NCBI GenBank assembly: GCA_048594375.1
Contig: JBMDXK010000022.1
Location: forward strand, 1-53,325
Source: JBMDXK01 sp048594375
GTDB lineage: Bacteria; Pseudomonadota; Alphaproteobacteria; Rhizobiales; Methylopilaceae
DNA length: 53,325 nt
Reading direction: 5' to 3'
A model generated the notes under the pieces. The model was given only the letters and a program-made list of their open reading frames with translations. It did no database searches and was not told where the DNA came from. How positions within the stretch are numbered: position 1 is the first letter of the stretch; every line of letters begins with the position of its first letter. Shown piece after piece: positions 1-8,694 of this stretch. The position numbers and the translations under genes were made by a program.

Positions 1-70
1 CACCACTCAGTTCCACACACCTCAAAACCACACAAAACCTACCAAAACAACACCAAACCCTGGGGATAAA
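1..70. other. A/C-rich window edge, possible 3' end of a plus-strand gene
   Basis: The first 60 bases of the plus strand contain almost only A, C and T. Two plus-strand frames are open from the edge, one stopping at a TAA at 67-69 and the other at a TGA at 71-73; both would encode a Pro/Thr/Lys/Asn-rich tail. A convergent arrangement with the minus-strand gene that follows would make sense, but there is too little sequence to decide. Confidence 0.2.
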
Positions 71-73
71 TGA

Positions 74-102
74 AAAGCGCCGAAGTTTTGCTCCGGCGCT
101 TT
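74..102 (-). terminator. Rho-independent terminator after the transglycosylase-like gene
   Basis: A perfect 9-bp stem (AAAGCGCCG at 74-82 with CGGCGCTTT at 94-102) encloses an 11-base loop. Read on the minus strand it follows the stop of the gene ending at 115 and runs into a T-rich tract. Confidence 0.65.
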
Positions 103-114
103 CGTAAAAATCTT

Positions 115-966
115 TTACCAGTTCCCATTTCCGCCTGGATAGCCATCCGTAAGCGGCTTACCGGAATTAGCAAGATCAACATAGTAATTAATCTTGTCAA
201 CGTAAGTTGCCGTTCCCGTGCCCGTTTTGGAAATATCACTCAGATCGTTTGGATTCACGTTCAAGGGCCCGGAATTATAAGCACGCAAGGATTGGCCCCA
301 GTCGCCAAAATCTCTATATTGCAATTCCATATAACTTGCCCCAGCAAGAATATTGGTTGCAGGATCCCATAAATCCGCGCCCGGAGAGAAGCGATCAGGG
401 AAAGCAGGCTGAATGACTCCCGGGAATGTATTAGTACTATTGACCTGCATTAATCCGATATCACCGCCACCATTCGCATTCGTGCTTCCTGCACGTGGAT
501 TGCCTTTAGACTCATCCCAAATCTGAGCACAAATATATTCTACAGGAACCCCTGTTATTTTCGAAGCATTCCTGATTTCATTGCTGAATTGCTGCAATTC
601 AGCAGGAATAGTGCCGTCGCCTGTTGCGCCATCCTTGTTAGGAATCTCGCTTACTGGGGGTGCATCAGCTGAGCCATCATCGGAATAACCCGGAAATTCT
701 TCTTCTCCACCCGGTTGCGTTATCCGAGTATCCTGAACAGGATCTACTGCGCCGCCGCCTCCGGCATCCTCTCCTGCTCCAGGAACATTAATACCCATGG
801 CAGCCATAGTTTGGCGCGCAACTTCAAGCTCTGCATCGAAGTGGGCTTTTAATCCCTCATCTGTGGCAGCGTCGCGCATTTGCACGCGACTGTCATAAAA
901 CGACTGCCAGCCTCCACTTGCATCCCCACCCACCGGAGGTGTTGGCGTATTAAGATCTGTCATCAT
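115..966 (-). CDS. Lytic transglycosylase (SLT) domain protein without signal peptide
   Basis: The C-terminal half carries a goose-lysozyme-like SLT fold: a catalytic Glu in WDESKGNPR (about residue 152), then GDIGLMQVN and later LRAYNSG, matching the ES / GLMQ / AYN motifs of family 1 lytic transglycosylases that cleave peptidoglycan glycan strands. The first 120 residues are acidic and Gly/Pro-rich (repeated GG and PP) and contain no signal peptide or membrane helix, which is odd for an enzyme whose substrate lies in the periplasm. Two adjacent ATG codons (966, 963) follow an AAGGGG ribosome binding site; the longer reading from 1008 lacks one. Non-Sec export, for instance by a type III-like system or as a phage-like lysis factor, is inference. 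The SLT call is firm; the biological role is open. Confidence 0.8.
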   Translation of the reverse strand: MMTDLNTPTPPVGGDASGGWQSFYDSRVQMRDAATDEGLKAHFDAELEVARQTMAAMGINVPGAGEDAGGGGAVDPVQDTRITQPGGEEEFPGYSDDGSADAPPVSEIPNKDGATGDGTIPAELQQFSNEIRNASKITGVPVEYICAQIWDESKGNPRAGSTNANGGGDIGLMQVNSTNTFPGVIQPAFPDRFSPGADLWDPATNILAGASYMELQYRDFGDWGQSLRAYNSGPLNVNPNDLSDISKTGTGTATYVDKINYYVDLANSGKPLTDGYPGGNGNW

Positions 967-1228
967 GAACCCCTTACAACTCTTTTCAGACTCTACACCT
1001 GACGGCACATTTAGACTAATTACATGCCATTTTTATCAAATTGTAAATATATAAATTAATAATCTGTTCACATATTATGAAAAAGGGTTAAATTAACTAA
1101 AAAATATATAAGATATTCTTGGCCTTATTCCAATACATGCTCCTATAGGTTCTACTGCAATAAACTATTCTTGAAAATGCTGATCGCAGTAAAAAACGAA
1201 TTCGATTCTAGAGTATGCTATCGTTCTG

Positions 1229-2077
1229 TCACTTGGCTGTGCGGGTTGCACTCCATGCCGCACCTTGGGAAGATTTACCGCCCATAGAGCGGCCATCTTG
1301 CCCCACTTCTCCGGTATAGTTTTGGCCATTTGCAGTGAAAACAATTTTAGCACCATTCATTCTGGCATCTTCTATTGTGTAAGATTTTCCATTTTGAATG
1401 AAGGAGCCAGAAAGCATCTGGTATTTCTGGCTAAGCTGTAATTCGCCGTCAGGCATTTTCCAGTTGCCTTCAACTTTTGCAGGAATAATCCATAGCATTG
1501 CCCTGCACCAGTTTGTGCAATTGCCGCTCACTTCGATCTTGTCATCAGGCACCCAGTCGCGCATGTCGAAACTGTTGGAAACGACGCGCGTACCGGGTTT
1601 CATATTCAGCAAGGTAGGGCGTAACCGCTCGTTGAGGGATGGCAAGAGAAACAATGTCACAACAGTGGCGTTGGAAAAATCAATTTTAAAAATGTCTCCT
1701 TGTTCAAATGTAGCTTTCTTTGCCACGCCTTCCTTGTTTGCGGCTTCTTGCGAGAGTTTGACAAGATCAGGATTGTACTCGATTCCGTGAGCGCGGATGC
1801 CACGCTTGGCGGCTGTAATCACCGTGCGGCCATCCCCTGAACCCAGATCAACAAGATAATCGTCCGTTGTCACCTGAGCCATATCAAGCATCCGGTCAAC
1901 AAGCGCCTGCGGGGTTGGCACCCACACCACGTCTTTGCCATCCTGGCCAGATACGGGTGCATATTGGCCTGTGGCTGTTTCGTTGGGGGGCGTGAAGGCG
2001 GGGTTGTTCGCAAGAGCGCTATTCAGGGAAAAAATTGAAACGGCACAGGCAGCAGCAAGAACACGGATCATAATCAT
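1229..2077 (-). CDS. Exported class I SAM-dependent methyltransferase-like protein
   Basis: After a hydrophobic signal peptide (MIMIRVLAAACAVSIFSL, then ALA before cleavage) the protein has a Rossmann methyltransferase core: motif I VDLGSGDGRT, an acidic loop HGIEYNP, EQGDIF, and a later LFLLPSLN strand. The C-terminal 100 residues, with repeated polar beta-like segments, fall outside the core and resemble a small beta domain. Homologous proteins with the same signal-plus-methyltransferase layout are widespread in Proteobacteria without a defined substrate; SAM is not expected in the periplasm, so the true location or activity is unclear. The start at 2077 is chosen over upstream codons because GGAG lies 8 bases before it. 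It lies just downstream of a permease gene on the same strand, 26 bases after its stop, so co-transcription is likely. Confidence 0.8.
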   Translation of the reverse strand: MIMIRVLAAACAVSIFSLNSALANNPAFTPPNETATGQYAPVSGQDGKDVVWVPTPQALVDRMLDMAQVTTDDYLVDLGSGDGRTVITAAKRGIRAHGIEYNPDLVKLSQEAANKEGVAKKATFEQGDIFKIDFSNATVVTLFLLPSLNERLRPTLLNMKPGTRVVSNSFDMRDWVPDDKIEVSGNCTNWCRAMLWIIPAKVEGNWKMPDGELQLSQKYQMLSGSFIQNGKSYTIEDARMNGAKIVFTANGQNYTGEVGQDGRSMGGKSSQGAAWSATRTAK

Positions 2078-2103
2078 GGGAGTACTCCAATCTGGAAGGA
2101 ATG

Positions 2104-3474
2104 TCATTCAATTGGGGAGGGTACGGTTGAAGCGGAAGAATGCGCGGTGGAAGCATCATCGTGTTTCCGGCGGAACAGCAGCAGCGGCGTACCGGCAGCA
2201 AGTACGGCAAGGCCAATCAGGGCTGCGGCACCCGTATAAGCTATGCTGGCATGAAGAATATAAACGCATGTCAGGCAAAACAGGATAGGTGTAAAGGGAT
2301 AAAGCGGAACTTTATAAGGCAGGATACGATCGGGCTCGCGCCAGCGCAAGACCAGTACAGCAACGCCGACCAGCAACAAAAATCCCCAAAAGACCGGCGC
2401 AGTATAATCAACCATTGCTTTGAAGCCATCGCGCGTAGCGGCGCCGATAACAACCAGCAATAAAGCAACTAATCCTTGTAAAATGAGGCCATTCGCCGGT
2501 GTTTGACCGCGTTGATCCCATTCGCCAACGCGTGGCAGAAGAGTAAGATCACGCGCCATGACATAATAAACCCGCGCGCCGGTGAAGATAGTGGCATTCA
2601 GTGTGGAAAGCGCAGCAACAACGATGGCCACCGTTACAACCATTGCACCCGATGGCCCTGCCACAGCGCGCATCATATCCGTGGCGACAGCACTGGAATT
2701 GCGCAAGCCCTCAAGGCCAAGAATGGAGAGCAGCGCAAGATTGGCAAGCACATACAGCGCCACGATAATGAAGGTGCCGATAACCAGCACCTTTGCAATA
2801 TTGCGGGGCGCATTGTCCAGTTCGCCCGTCAGATAAGCGGCTTCGTTCCAGCCGCCATAGGTAAGCAACACGAAGATCATTGCCATTCCAAGGGCTGCAT
2901 CGTGCGGCGCCAGTGTCGCTGCGGCAACAGGCGCAGCGCTGGAACCGAGCAGGCCGAAAGCAATCAGGGCAATGACAGCACCAACCTCAATGCAGGTCAT
3001 CACCACTTGCAATGTTTTACCCTGAACGGTGCCGATAACATTTATACCCGTGAAAATGATAATGGCTATAGCGGCATAAAGTGCCGAGCCATAAGGGCCA
3101 AGCGGGAAAATCTGCACTGCATAGTCCCCCAGAACGAAAGCCACCCCGGCAATCGCACCCGTCTGGATCACGGAGCCACGCGCCCAACCAAACAGCATTG
3201 CGACCGGCCTGCCGTAAGCGCGGGAAAGAAAATGGTATTCGCCTCCCGCATGAGGGTGCGCTGCGGAGAGTTCGGCATAGCACAATGCGCCGATCAGCGT
3301 GATAAAGCCGCCAAAAACCCATGCAGCAATGAAGGCAAACTCACTATCAACGTTGGCTGCCACCAGCGAAGGTGTGCGGAAAATGCCGATACCCACCACC
3401 AAACCAACCATAATTGCAATGGCATCAAATTTTGATAGGGAAGCTTTTAGAGCGGGTGAAACAATTTTGGACAT
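2104..3474 (-). CDS. APC-family amino acid permease
   Basis: About 456 residues with roughly 12 hydrophobic segments. The first transmembrane helix carries the APC-superfamily signature GLVVGIGIFRTPSLVA (unwound GIGIF substrate-binding segment), followed by a strand-turn with CYAELSAAHPHAGGEYHFLSRAYG, the conserved E-L-A-P-x-G-G-x-Y region. This places it with LAT/YfnA-like amino acid permeases that move neutral or basic amino acids across the inner membrane by exchange or proton coupling; the substrate cannot be read from the sequence. The C-terminal tail after the last helix is a short hydrophilic stretch rich in His/Ser. Start at 3474 (MSKIVSP) has GAGAA 6 bases upstream. Its stop lies 26 bases before the methyltransferase start, suggesting a two-gene unit. 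Confidence 0.88.
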   Translation of the reverse strand: MSKIVSPALKASLSKFDAIAIMVGLVVGIGIFRTPSLVAANVDSEFAFIAAWVFGGFITLIGALCYAELSAAHPHAGGEYHFLSRAYGRPVAMLFGWARGSVIQTGAIAGVAFVLGDYAVQIFPLGPYGSALYAAIAIIIFTGINVIGTVQGKTLQVVMTCIEVGAVIALIAFGLLGSSAAPVAAATLAPHDAALGMAMIFVLLTYGGWNEAAYLTGELDNAPRNIAKVLVIGTFIIVALYVLANLALLSILGLEGLRNSSAVATDMMRAVAGPSGAMVVTVAIVVAALSTLNATIFTGARVYYVMARDLTLLPRVGEWDQRGQTPANGLILQGLVALLLVVIGAATRDGFKAMVDYTAPVFWGFLLLVGVAVLVLRWREPDRILPYKVPLYPFTPILFCLTCVYILHASIAYTGAAALIGLAVLAAGTPLLLFRRKHDDASTAHSSASTVPSPIE

Positions 3475-3858
3475 CAAATTCTCGACATTCGCAGAGCCGC
3501 CGCAGGACACGGTGCGGGATTAAACACGCTTTACGGTTATCCATGATAAACACATGACAGCGGCTTAATCTAACGGGAGAGCATTATTCAGTAAACATGC
3601 AAACGGTTAGGAATGCAGGAAGTTCCATTTGCAATGCCAGGAATGTTAGTGCGCTATGCAAGCCCACAGCAAAAATATTCCATGCTGGCGACACGGAAAC
3701 AATGCCACGCGCGGTTATGCGCCTATCTGTGCAAAGCCAGCACCGGTAGGTGCGATTTTTATGTCTGCACGCCCCGCTTGAAGCCACAGCAAGGGAAGCA
3801 AACCACCGCCCTGCCATGAACAACCGGAAACGGACATTGCACACCCCTCTGGCAGCAC
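3475..3858. other. Intergenic region, no gene recognised
   Basis: This 384-base gap separates the permease start from the chemoreceptor stop, both on the minus strand, so it should contain the permease promoter and the 3' end of the chemoreceptor transcript. Open frames here are short, have no recognisable motif and no convincing ribosome binding site. I see no RNA gene or repeat. Confidence 0.5.
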
Positions 3859-5334
3859 TTAACGCGCCAGAACCCTTGCGGCATCCTTGGTTTTTCCAAC
3901 CACTTCCGCAACTTGTGAAACACTGCTGGAAATATCGCTGGTGTTATGCTGGATTGTGGAGATAGCTTGTACAGCCGCCTGCATACTGGAGGAAATGCCA
4001 TCGGTGACGCAGCTTTGTTCTTCTACGGCGCTGGCAGTACCGGCCACATATTCGCGTACTGTATTGATGGAAGAAGCAATAATGCCCAAAGCTTGCACAA
4101 CCTCACCGGAAATATTCTGCACACCTTCAATTTCGCGGGCAATCCGGTCGGTGGCATCCCGTGCTTGAGCAGCAAGGTTTTTGACTTCGCTGGCAACAAC
4201 CGCAAAGCCACGTCCGGCTTCGCCAGCCCTGGCTGATTCGATGGTGGCATTCAGCGCCAGCAGATTGATTTGTCCGGCAATATTTTGGATAAGTTCGATA
4301 ATGCCGCCCATAGCGCGCGCTGCATCTGAGAGTTTTTGCGTTGCCATATCGGCAGCTTCTGTCTGATGGTAGGCGGTATCGGTTGCAGAATTGGTGCGGC
4401 TCATGGTGTCGGCAATTTCACGGATGGAAGCGGCCAGCTCTTCCGCACTGGAGGCAACCGTCTGGATGTTGTCGGATGCGTTTGCTACTGCATTTACGGT
4501 TCCACTGGCCTGATCCGCTGATTTGTGAATAGCGTGGTCGATTTCTGAAAAATTATTATCAATAAGCTGCTTGAGATTTTTTAAAAGCGCGATCTGGTGA
4601 TTGATGTCACTGGCATATTTGACCACTTTTACCAGCCGCCCGCTTTGATCGTAAATCGGGTTATAAGTGGCTTCAATCCAGACTTCCTTGTTGTTTTTTC
4701 CTAATCGTTTGTATTGACCTGCCTGAAACTCACCCTGCCCCAGCATCCGCCAGAAATTATGATACTCGCTGCTGTTACGGTATTCGGGCTCAACAAACAT
4801 ACTGTGATGCCGTCCTTGAATTTCATTGAGCGTATAACCGAGCGCATTCAGAAAGTTGTCATTGGCATCGAGAATATTGCCTTTCAGGTCAAAGGCAATG
4901 ACCGCTTGAGAGCGCCGTATAGCATTCACCTGCCCAAGCAAATCCGCATAGTTATGCTGCGACTGCGTAATATCAGTAGCAATGACGAGGACTTTAAACA
5001 GACGGTTATGCTTATCGCAAACGGGATTATAGCTTGCATCGACCCAAACCTCTTTTCCTCCCGCGCCCGAATAACAGAATTTGCCTTTTTGAGGCCGCCC
5101 CTCATGCAAAGCATCCCATAGGGCATGGTAAACAGGAGCCTGTGTTTTATCCATAAGAAAATTGTGTTTTTTGCCGCAAATGTCCTCTTGGCTATAGCCC
5201 AGCAAATCACAAAAAAGCGGGTTCACCTCAAGAATAACGCCATCCAAAGAAAAGGAGGCAATAGCAAACGTCTCTTGCAAAGCCTCCATTTCATACTTAC
5301 AGACTGTCTTTTCACTGAGTCCCGCACCAAACAT
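3859..5334 (-). CDS. Soluble methyl-accepting chemotaxis protein with two PAS domains
   Basis: Two tandem PAS domains occupy about residues 15-130 and 140-255 (each with the core SxDGxILxxNxxFxxxLGY and a GKEVWV/NKEVWI beta segment followed by DIT/DIN), then a linker and an MCP signalling domain. The hairpin tip reads IAGQINLLALNATIESARAGEAGRGFAVVASEVK, the most conserved part of chemoreceptors, which docks CheA and CheW. No transmembrane helix or periplasmic domain is present, so it senses an internal cue (redox, oxygen or a ligand bound by PAS, Aer-like). No cheA, cheW, cheR or flagellar gene is in the window. I prefer the ATG at 5334 (MFGAGLS), preceded by GGGGG and matching the usual start of this architecture; a longer version from 5373 is possible. 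A 17-bp palindrome lies about 80 bases upstream. Confidence 0.9.
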   Translation of the reverse strand: MFGAGLSEKTVCKYEMEALQETFAIASFSLDGVILEVNPLFCDLLGYSQEDICGKKHNFLMDKTQAPVYHALWDALHEGRPQKGKFCYSGAGGKEVWVDASYNPVCDKHNRLFKVLVIATDITQSQHNYADLLGQVNAIRRSQAVIAFDLKGNILDANDNFLNALGYTLNEIQGRHHSMFVEPEYRNSSEYHNFWRMLGQGEFQAGQYKRLGKNNKEVWIEATYNPIYDQSGRLVKVVKYASDINHQIALLKNLKQLIDNNFSEIDHAIHKSADQASGTVNAVANASDNIQTVASSAEELAASIREIADTMSRTNSATDTAYHQTEAADMATQKLSDAARAMGGIIELIQNIAGQINLLALNATIESARAGEAGRGFAVVASEVKNLAAQARDATDRIAREIEGVQNISGEVVQALGIIASSINTVREYVAGTASAVEEQSCVTDGISSSMQAAVQAISTIQHNTSDISSSVSQVAEVVGKTKDAARVLAR

Positions 5335-5416
5335 CAACGCCCCCGATAATTGCAAGCAAAATGGTAACTCCATCACTATTCATAAGAAAACTTGATAAAA
5401 AATTTAAAAAAAATGT

Positions 5417-5433
5417 TTTGTAACTGTTACAAA
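5417..5433. promoter_or_regulatory. Perfect 17-bp palindrome upstream of the chemoreceptor gene
   Basis: TTTGTAAC and GTTACAAA flank a single T, an 8-bp perfect inverted repeat with a one-base centre. It sits in the AT-rich 371-base gap between the chemoreceptor start (5334, minus) and argC (5706, plus), close to the chemoreceptor. The size, symmetry and place fit a dimeric repressor or activator operator; no regulator gene adjoins it. The remainder of this gap contains no gene I can support. Confidence 0.45.
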
Positions 5434-5705
5434 GCGCACACCACATAAAATAATTATGCGCTTTCACTATAAGGTATTGTTTTTGAAAAATTTTTTATCA
5501 ATAAAAATAATTGTTCCCACCAGTTTTCATAAACAACAGTGCCTGCTGCCAGCATGGAATGGCCGGTATCTTTTTTAACTGGATATTCCCAAAAGAAATC
5601 GGTTTGCAAAGCGCCAGCCGGAAGGCAAAAAGCCGAATGGAAGGGCTTTTGCATCTTGGATAAAATTAGGCTATGGATGGGCATCTTTTAAGTGAGAATA
5701 CGATC

Positions 5706-6758
5706 ATGGTTCAAAAAATAAATGCCGCAGTTTTAGGAGCATCCGGTTATACGGGAGCAGAGCTGCTGCGCTATCTTATTCCTCACCCGTATGTAACCAT
5801 AAAAGCACTCACGGCCGATCGTAAAGCCGGGCAAACCATGGCGGACGTATTTCCGCAGTTCACCGGACATGCTCTACCCCCCCTGATAACAATTGCCGAG
5901 CTGGAGCTGGATACACTGGATACAGTGTTTTGCGCCCTCCCCCACGGCACGACTCAGAACGTTATTGCAGACCTGTTTGCGAAAAAACCCACGTTGAAAA
6001 TCATTGATTTGTCTGCTGATTTCCGGCTGCACAATGCGCAAGATTATGCCGCATGGTATGGGCACGCGCATCAGGCGCTGCATTTGCAAGAACAAGCGGT
6101 CTATGGCCTGACTGAAATCTACCGCGACCAGATTCGCAACGCCTCTCTTGTGGCAAACCCCGGATGCCATTCCAGCACGGCCATTCTGCCCTTGTTCCCG
6201 CTGTTTAAAGCCAGCGCCATCAGTGCCGAACACCTTGTGATTGATTCAAAAACCGGCATGTCCGGCGCCGGACGCGCCCCCAAAGAAGAGATGCTGTTTT
6301 CTGAAATTTCATCGGGTGTCCATGCTTATGGTGTCGGTAAACATCGGCACACTGCCGAGCTGGATCAGGAATTGAGCCTTGCTGCGGGCAAAACCGTTGC
6401 CGCCACTTTCACTCCGCATATTCTGCCCATGAATCGGGGTATCTATTCCACAGCTTACGTCACACTGGAACAAGGTTTTACAGCACAAGACCTGCACGCG
6501 ATACTTGCAAAAGCCTATGAGGGCGAATATTTCGTGCATGTCTTGCCGTTTGGCACCGCACCCCAGTCGCGCCATGTGCGCGGCTCGAACCACGCCTTCA
6601 TTGGGGTGGTAGCGGATCGTTTTGCCCACCGCGCGGTTGTTATCTGCACGACAGACAATCTGGCCAAAGGCGCATCCGGTCAGGCTGTGCAGAACATGAA
6701 TACGGTGTTCGGGTGGCCAGAACACACGGGTCTTGAAAACATCGCACTGTTTCCTTGA
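5706..6758 (+). CDS. argC: N-acetyl-gamma-glutamyl-phosphate reductase
   Basis: Third step of arginine biosynthesis: NADPH-dependent reduction of N-acetylglutamyl phosphate to the semialdehyde in the cytoplasm. The N-terminus shows the NADP-binding loop VLGASGYTGAELLRYL, followed by FCALPHGTTQNV, and the catalytic thiol in ANPGCHSS (Cys154). KTGMSGAGRAPKEEMLFSEI and the C-terminal DNLAKGASGQAVQNMN are ArgC signatures. The 350-residue length is normal for the long class. I chose the ATG at 5706 because the NADP loop follows it directly, as in relatives; an upstream in-frame ATG at 5673 would add 11 unrelated residues. It stands alone: no other arg gene adjoins, and it converges on metW. Confidence 0.96.
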   Translation: MVQKINAAVLGASGYTGAELLRYLIPHPYVTIKALTADRKAGQTMADVFPQFTGHALPPLITIAELELDTLDTVFCALPHGTTQNVIADLFAKKPTLKIIDLSADFRLHNAQDYAAWYGHAHQALHLQEQAVYGLTEIYRDQIRNASLVANPGCHSSTAILPLFPLFKASAISAEHLVIDSKTGMSGAGRAPKEEMLFSEISSGVHAYGVGKHRHTAELDQELSLAAGKTVAATFTPHILPMNRGIYSTAYVTLEQGFTAQDLHAILAKAYEGEYFVHVLPFGTAPQSRHVRGSNHAFIGVVADRFAHRAVVICTTDNLAKGASGQAVQNMNTVFGWPEHTGLENIALFP

Positions 6759-6765
6759 GCATGTT

Positions 6766-6792
6766 CAAGAAACAGGAATCACTGTTTTCTTG
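6766..6792. terminator. Inverted repeat between convergent argC and metW
   Basis: CAAGAAACAG (6766-6775) pairs with CTGTTTTCTTG (6782-6792) with one bulged T and a 6-base loop. It lies between two convergent stop codons and probably ends transcription from one or both sides, though no long T tract follows. Confidence 0.4.
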
Positions 6793-6831
6793 GTTCAGCA
6801 CTGCATACTGTTATATAGCCTGACAACCGCT

Positions 6832-7467
6832 TTAACGGCTGCGCGAAAGCAGGAATATGGCTTGAGTGCCGAAGAGATTCCAGAACCACCAGGGGGCGTT
6901 CATCCGTACCGGATCGCCTTGGCCATCAAGCGCCACAGCGCGCTCTATTTTTGCACCCACCAGCACACTCAGATCAACAAAATCACGGATAGTACACAGA
7001 TGCAGGTTCGGGGTATCGTACCACGTATCAGGCAAGCTAGGGTTGACCGGCATCCGACCGCTGGTCAGAAGCTGGCACCGCACCCGCCAATGCCCGAAAT
7101 TTGGGATGGAGATAATCACCCGCTTGCCAATACGCAACAAATGCTCCAGCACAATCTTGGGGTGCCGCGTTGCTTGCAAGGTTTGGGAGAGAATCACGCA
7201 ATCAAAGGCATCATCCGGGTATTCAGCCAGATCCCTGTCTGCATCACCCTGTATCACCGAAAGGCCAAAACGCACACAGGCATTCACACCCGCCTGACTG
7301 AGCTCAATGCCCCGCCCGTCCACTTGTTTGCGCGCTGTGAGCAAACGCAGCAAAGTACCATCGCCGCAACCGACATCCAGAATGCGTGAGCCAACATCCA
7401 CCATCGAGATAATAAGCTCATGATCGGCGCGGACAATCTGTTCATGGGCAGAAACAACAAGAGACAT
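6832..7467 (-). CDS. metW: Methionine biosynthesis protein MetW
   Basis: A 211-residue class I methyltransferase-fold protein: SRILDVGCGDGTLLRLL (SAM motif I), GRGIELSQAGVNACV, VIQGDADRDLAEYPDDAFDCVILSQTLQATRHP, and VIISIPNFGHW. This is the MetW family, which is almost always beside metX. MetW partners with MetX and is required for its activity in Proteobacteria that use the two-protein homoserine acyltransferase; whether it methylates anything is uncertain. Its ATG (7467) abuts the metX stop codon with no spacer, so the two are translationally coupled. Confidence 0.95.
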   Translation of the reverse strand: MSLVVSAHEQIVRADHELIISMVDVGSRILDVGCGDGTLLRLLTARKQVDGRGIELSQAGVNACVRFGLSVIQGDADRDLAEYPDDAFDCVILSQTLQATRHPKIVLEHLLRIGKRVIISIPNFGHWRVRCQLLTSGRMPVNPSLPDTWYDTPNLHLCTIRDFVDLSVLVGAKIERAVALDGQGDPVRMNAPWWFWNLFGTQAIFLLSRSR

Positions 7468-8694
7468 CTAGGTAAACCCGAAAGGATCATAGGGAACATC
7501 ATGCGCCGGAATGGTGAGCCCACGCGCTTGAGCGGCACCGCTCACAAAACCGCGCGCAATGCTTAAAAACTCCGGCTCGTGCAACAAAAAGGCATCATGC
7601 CCCTTATCCGAAGCAATCTCTACAAAACTCACATTTGCGCCGCTGGCATTGAGCGCATGGACAATTGCGCGGCTGTCACGGGTGGGAAAAAGCCAGTCAG
7701 AAGTAAACGACATAAGGCATAGCCGCGCCCGCAACCCTGTGAATGCCGCCGCAAGACTGCCGCCAGCATCCGCTGCCAGATCAAAATAATCCATAGCGCG
7801 GGTCACATACAGGTAGCTGTTGGCATCAAAACGCTCCACAAAACTGGAACCCTGGTGCCGCAAATAGCTTTCCACCTGAAATTCTGCATTAAAACTAAAG
7901 GTCGGCCGGTTTCCATCCTGAAAATTGCGCCCGAATTTGCGTTGTAAAGCGGGTTCGGAAAGATAGGTAATATGCGCGGCCATCCGCGATACCGCCAGAC
8001 CTTTACGCGGCAATGTTCCCTGCTCCAGATACGCCCCGCAGCGCCAATCAGGATCAGCCATGATGGCTTGCCGCCCCACTTCATGAAAAGCAATATTTTG
8101 CGCCGAATGCTTGGCGCCGGTAGCAATCGGCATCGCTGAAAATACCCGATCAGGGTAGGATGCCATCCACTCCAGCACCTGCATACCGCCCATGGAACCG
8201 CCAATCACACAAAAAAGGCTCTCAATCCCCAGTGCATCCACCAGCATCACCTGAGCCCGCACCATATCCCGAATGGTAAGTACGGGAAAATCCACACCCC
8301 ACGGCTTGCCGGTTTCAGGATTGTACGATGCGGGTCCCGTAGATCCCATGCAGCCGCCCAGCACATTGGAACAAATCACAAAATATTTGTCGGTATCCAC
8401 CGGCTTGCCAGAACCAACCATAGTATCCCACCAGCCAGGCTTGCCAGTGACAGGATGAATATTTGCAACATGCTGATCGCCCGTGAGGGCGTGGCATACA
8501 AATACCGCATTGGTTTTATGCGCGTTCAATGTGCCATAAGTCTGATAGGCAATCTGGAACGGGCTAAGCTGTGCGCCCGATTCGAGCACCAGCGGCTGCT
8601 CCGAGCCAAAACGCTGCACACACGAAGAAGGCGTGTCAGCTTCACGGCGGGCCGCAGCGTGGATCAAAGAAGAAGACGCAGGTGTTTCTATCAT
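7468..8694 (-). CDS. metX: Homoserine O-acyltransferase MetX
   Basis: Alpha/beta-hydrolase that acylates homoserine in methionine biosynthesis, using acetyl-CoA or succinyl-CoA. Visible motifs are HALTGDQHV (oxyanion region), the nucleophile elbow GGSMGGMQ (Ser167), a Gly-rich loop YNPETGKPWGVDFP, the acid in FTSDWLFPT and the His in SDKGHDAFLLH, completing the Ser-Asp-His triad. About 408 residues from the ATG at 8694, slightly longer than average through an N-terminal extension. An upstream TTG at 8730 is less likely. Acetyl versus succinyl specificity cannot be settled by eye. It forms an operon with metW and is divergent from the aromatic amino acid genes. Confidence 0.95.
   Translation of the reverse strand: MIETPASSSLIHAAARREADTPSSCVQRFGSEQPLVLESGAQLSPFQIAYQTYGTLNAHKTNAVFVCHALTGDQHVANIHPVTGKPGWWDTMVGSGKPVDTDKYFVICSNVLGGCMGSTGPASYNPETGKPWGVDFPVLTIRDMVRAQVMLVDALGIESLFCVIGGSMGGMQVLEWMASYPDRVFSAMPIATGAKHSAQNIAFHEVGRQAIMADPDWRCGAYLEQGTLPRKGLAVSRMAAHITYLSEPALQRKFGRNFQDGNRPTFSFNAEFQVESYLRHQGSSFVERFDANSYLYVTRAMDYFDLAADAGGSLAAAFTGLRARLCLMSFTSDWLFPTRDSRAIVHALNASGANVSFVEIASDKGHDAFLLHEPEFLSIARGFVSGAAQARGLTIPAHDVPYDPFGFT

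Noticed and set aside
3584..3844. An 86-codon minus-strand frame in the permease-chemoreceptor gap
   Set aside because: Unusual composition with many Arg/Cys, no ribosome binding site and no family match.
5454..5684. A 76-codon minus-strand frame between the chemoreceptor and argC
   Set aside because: No ribosome binding site, no recognisable motif, and it overlaps the argC leader.
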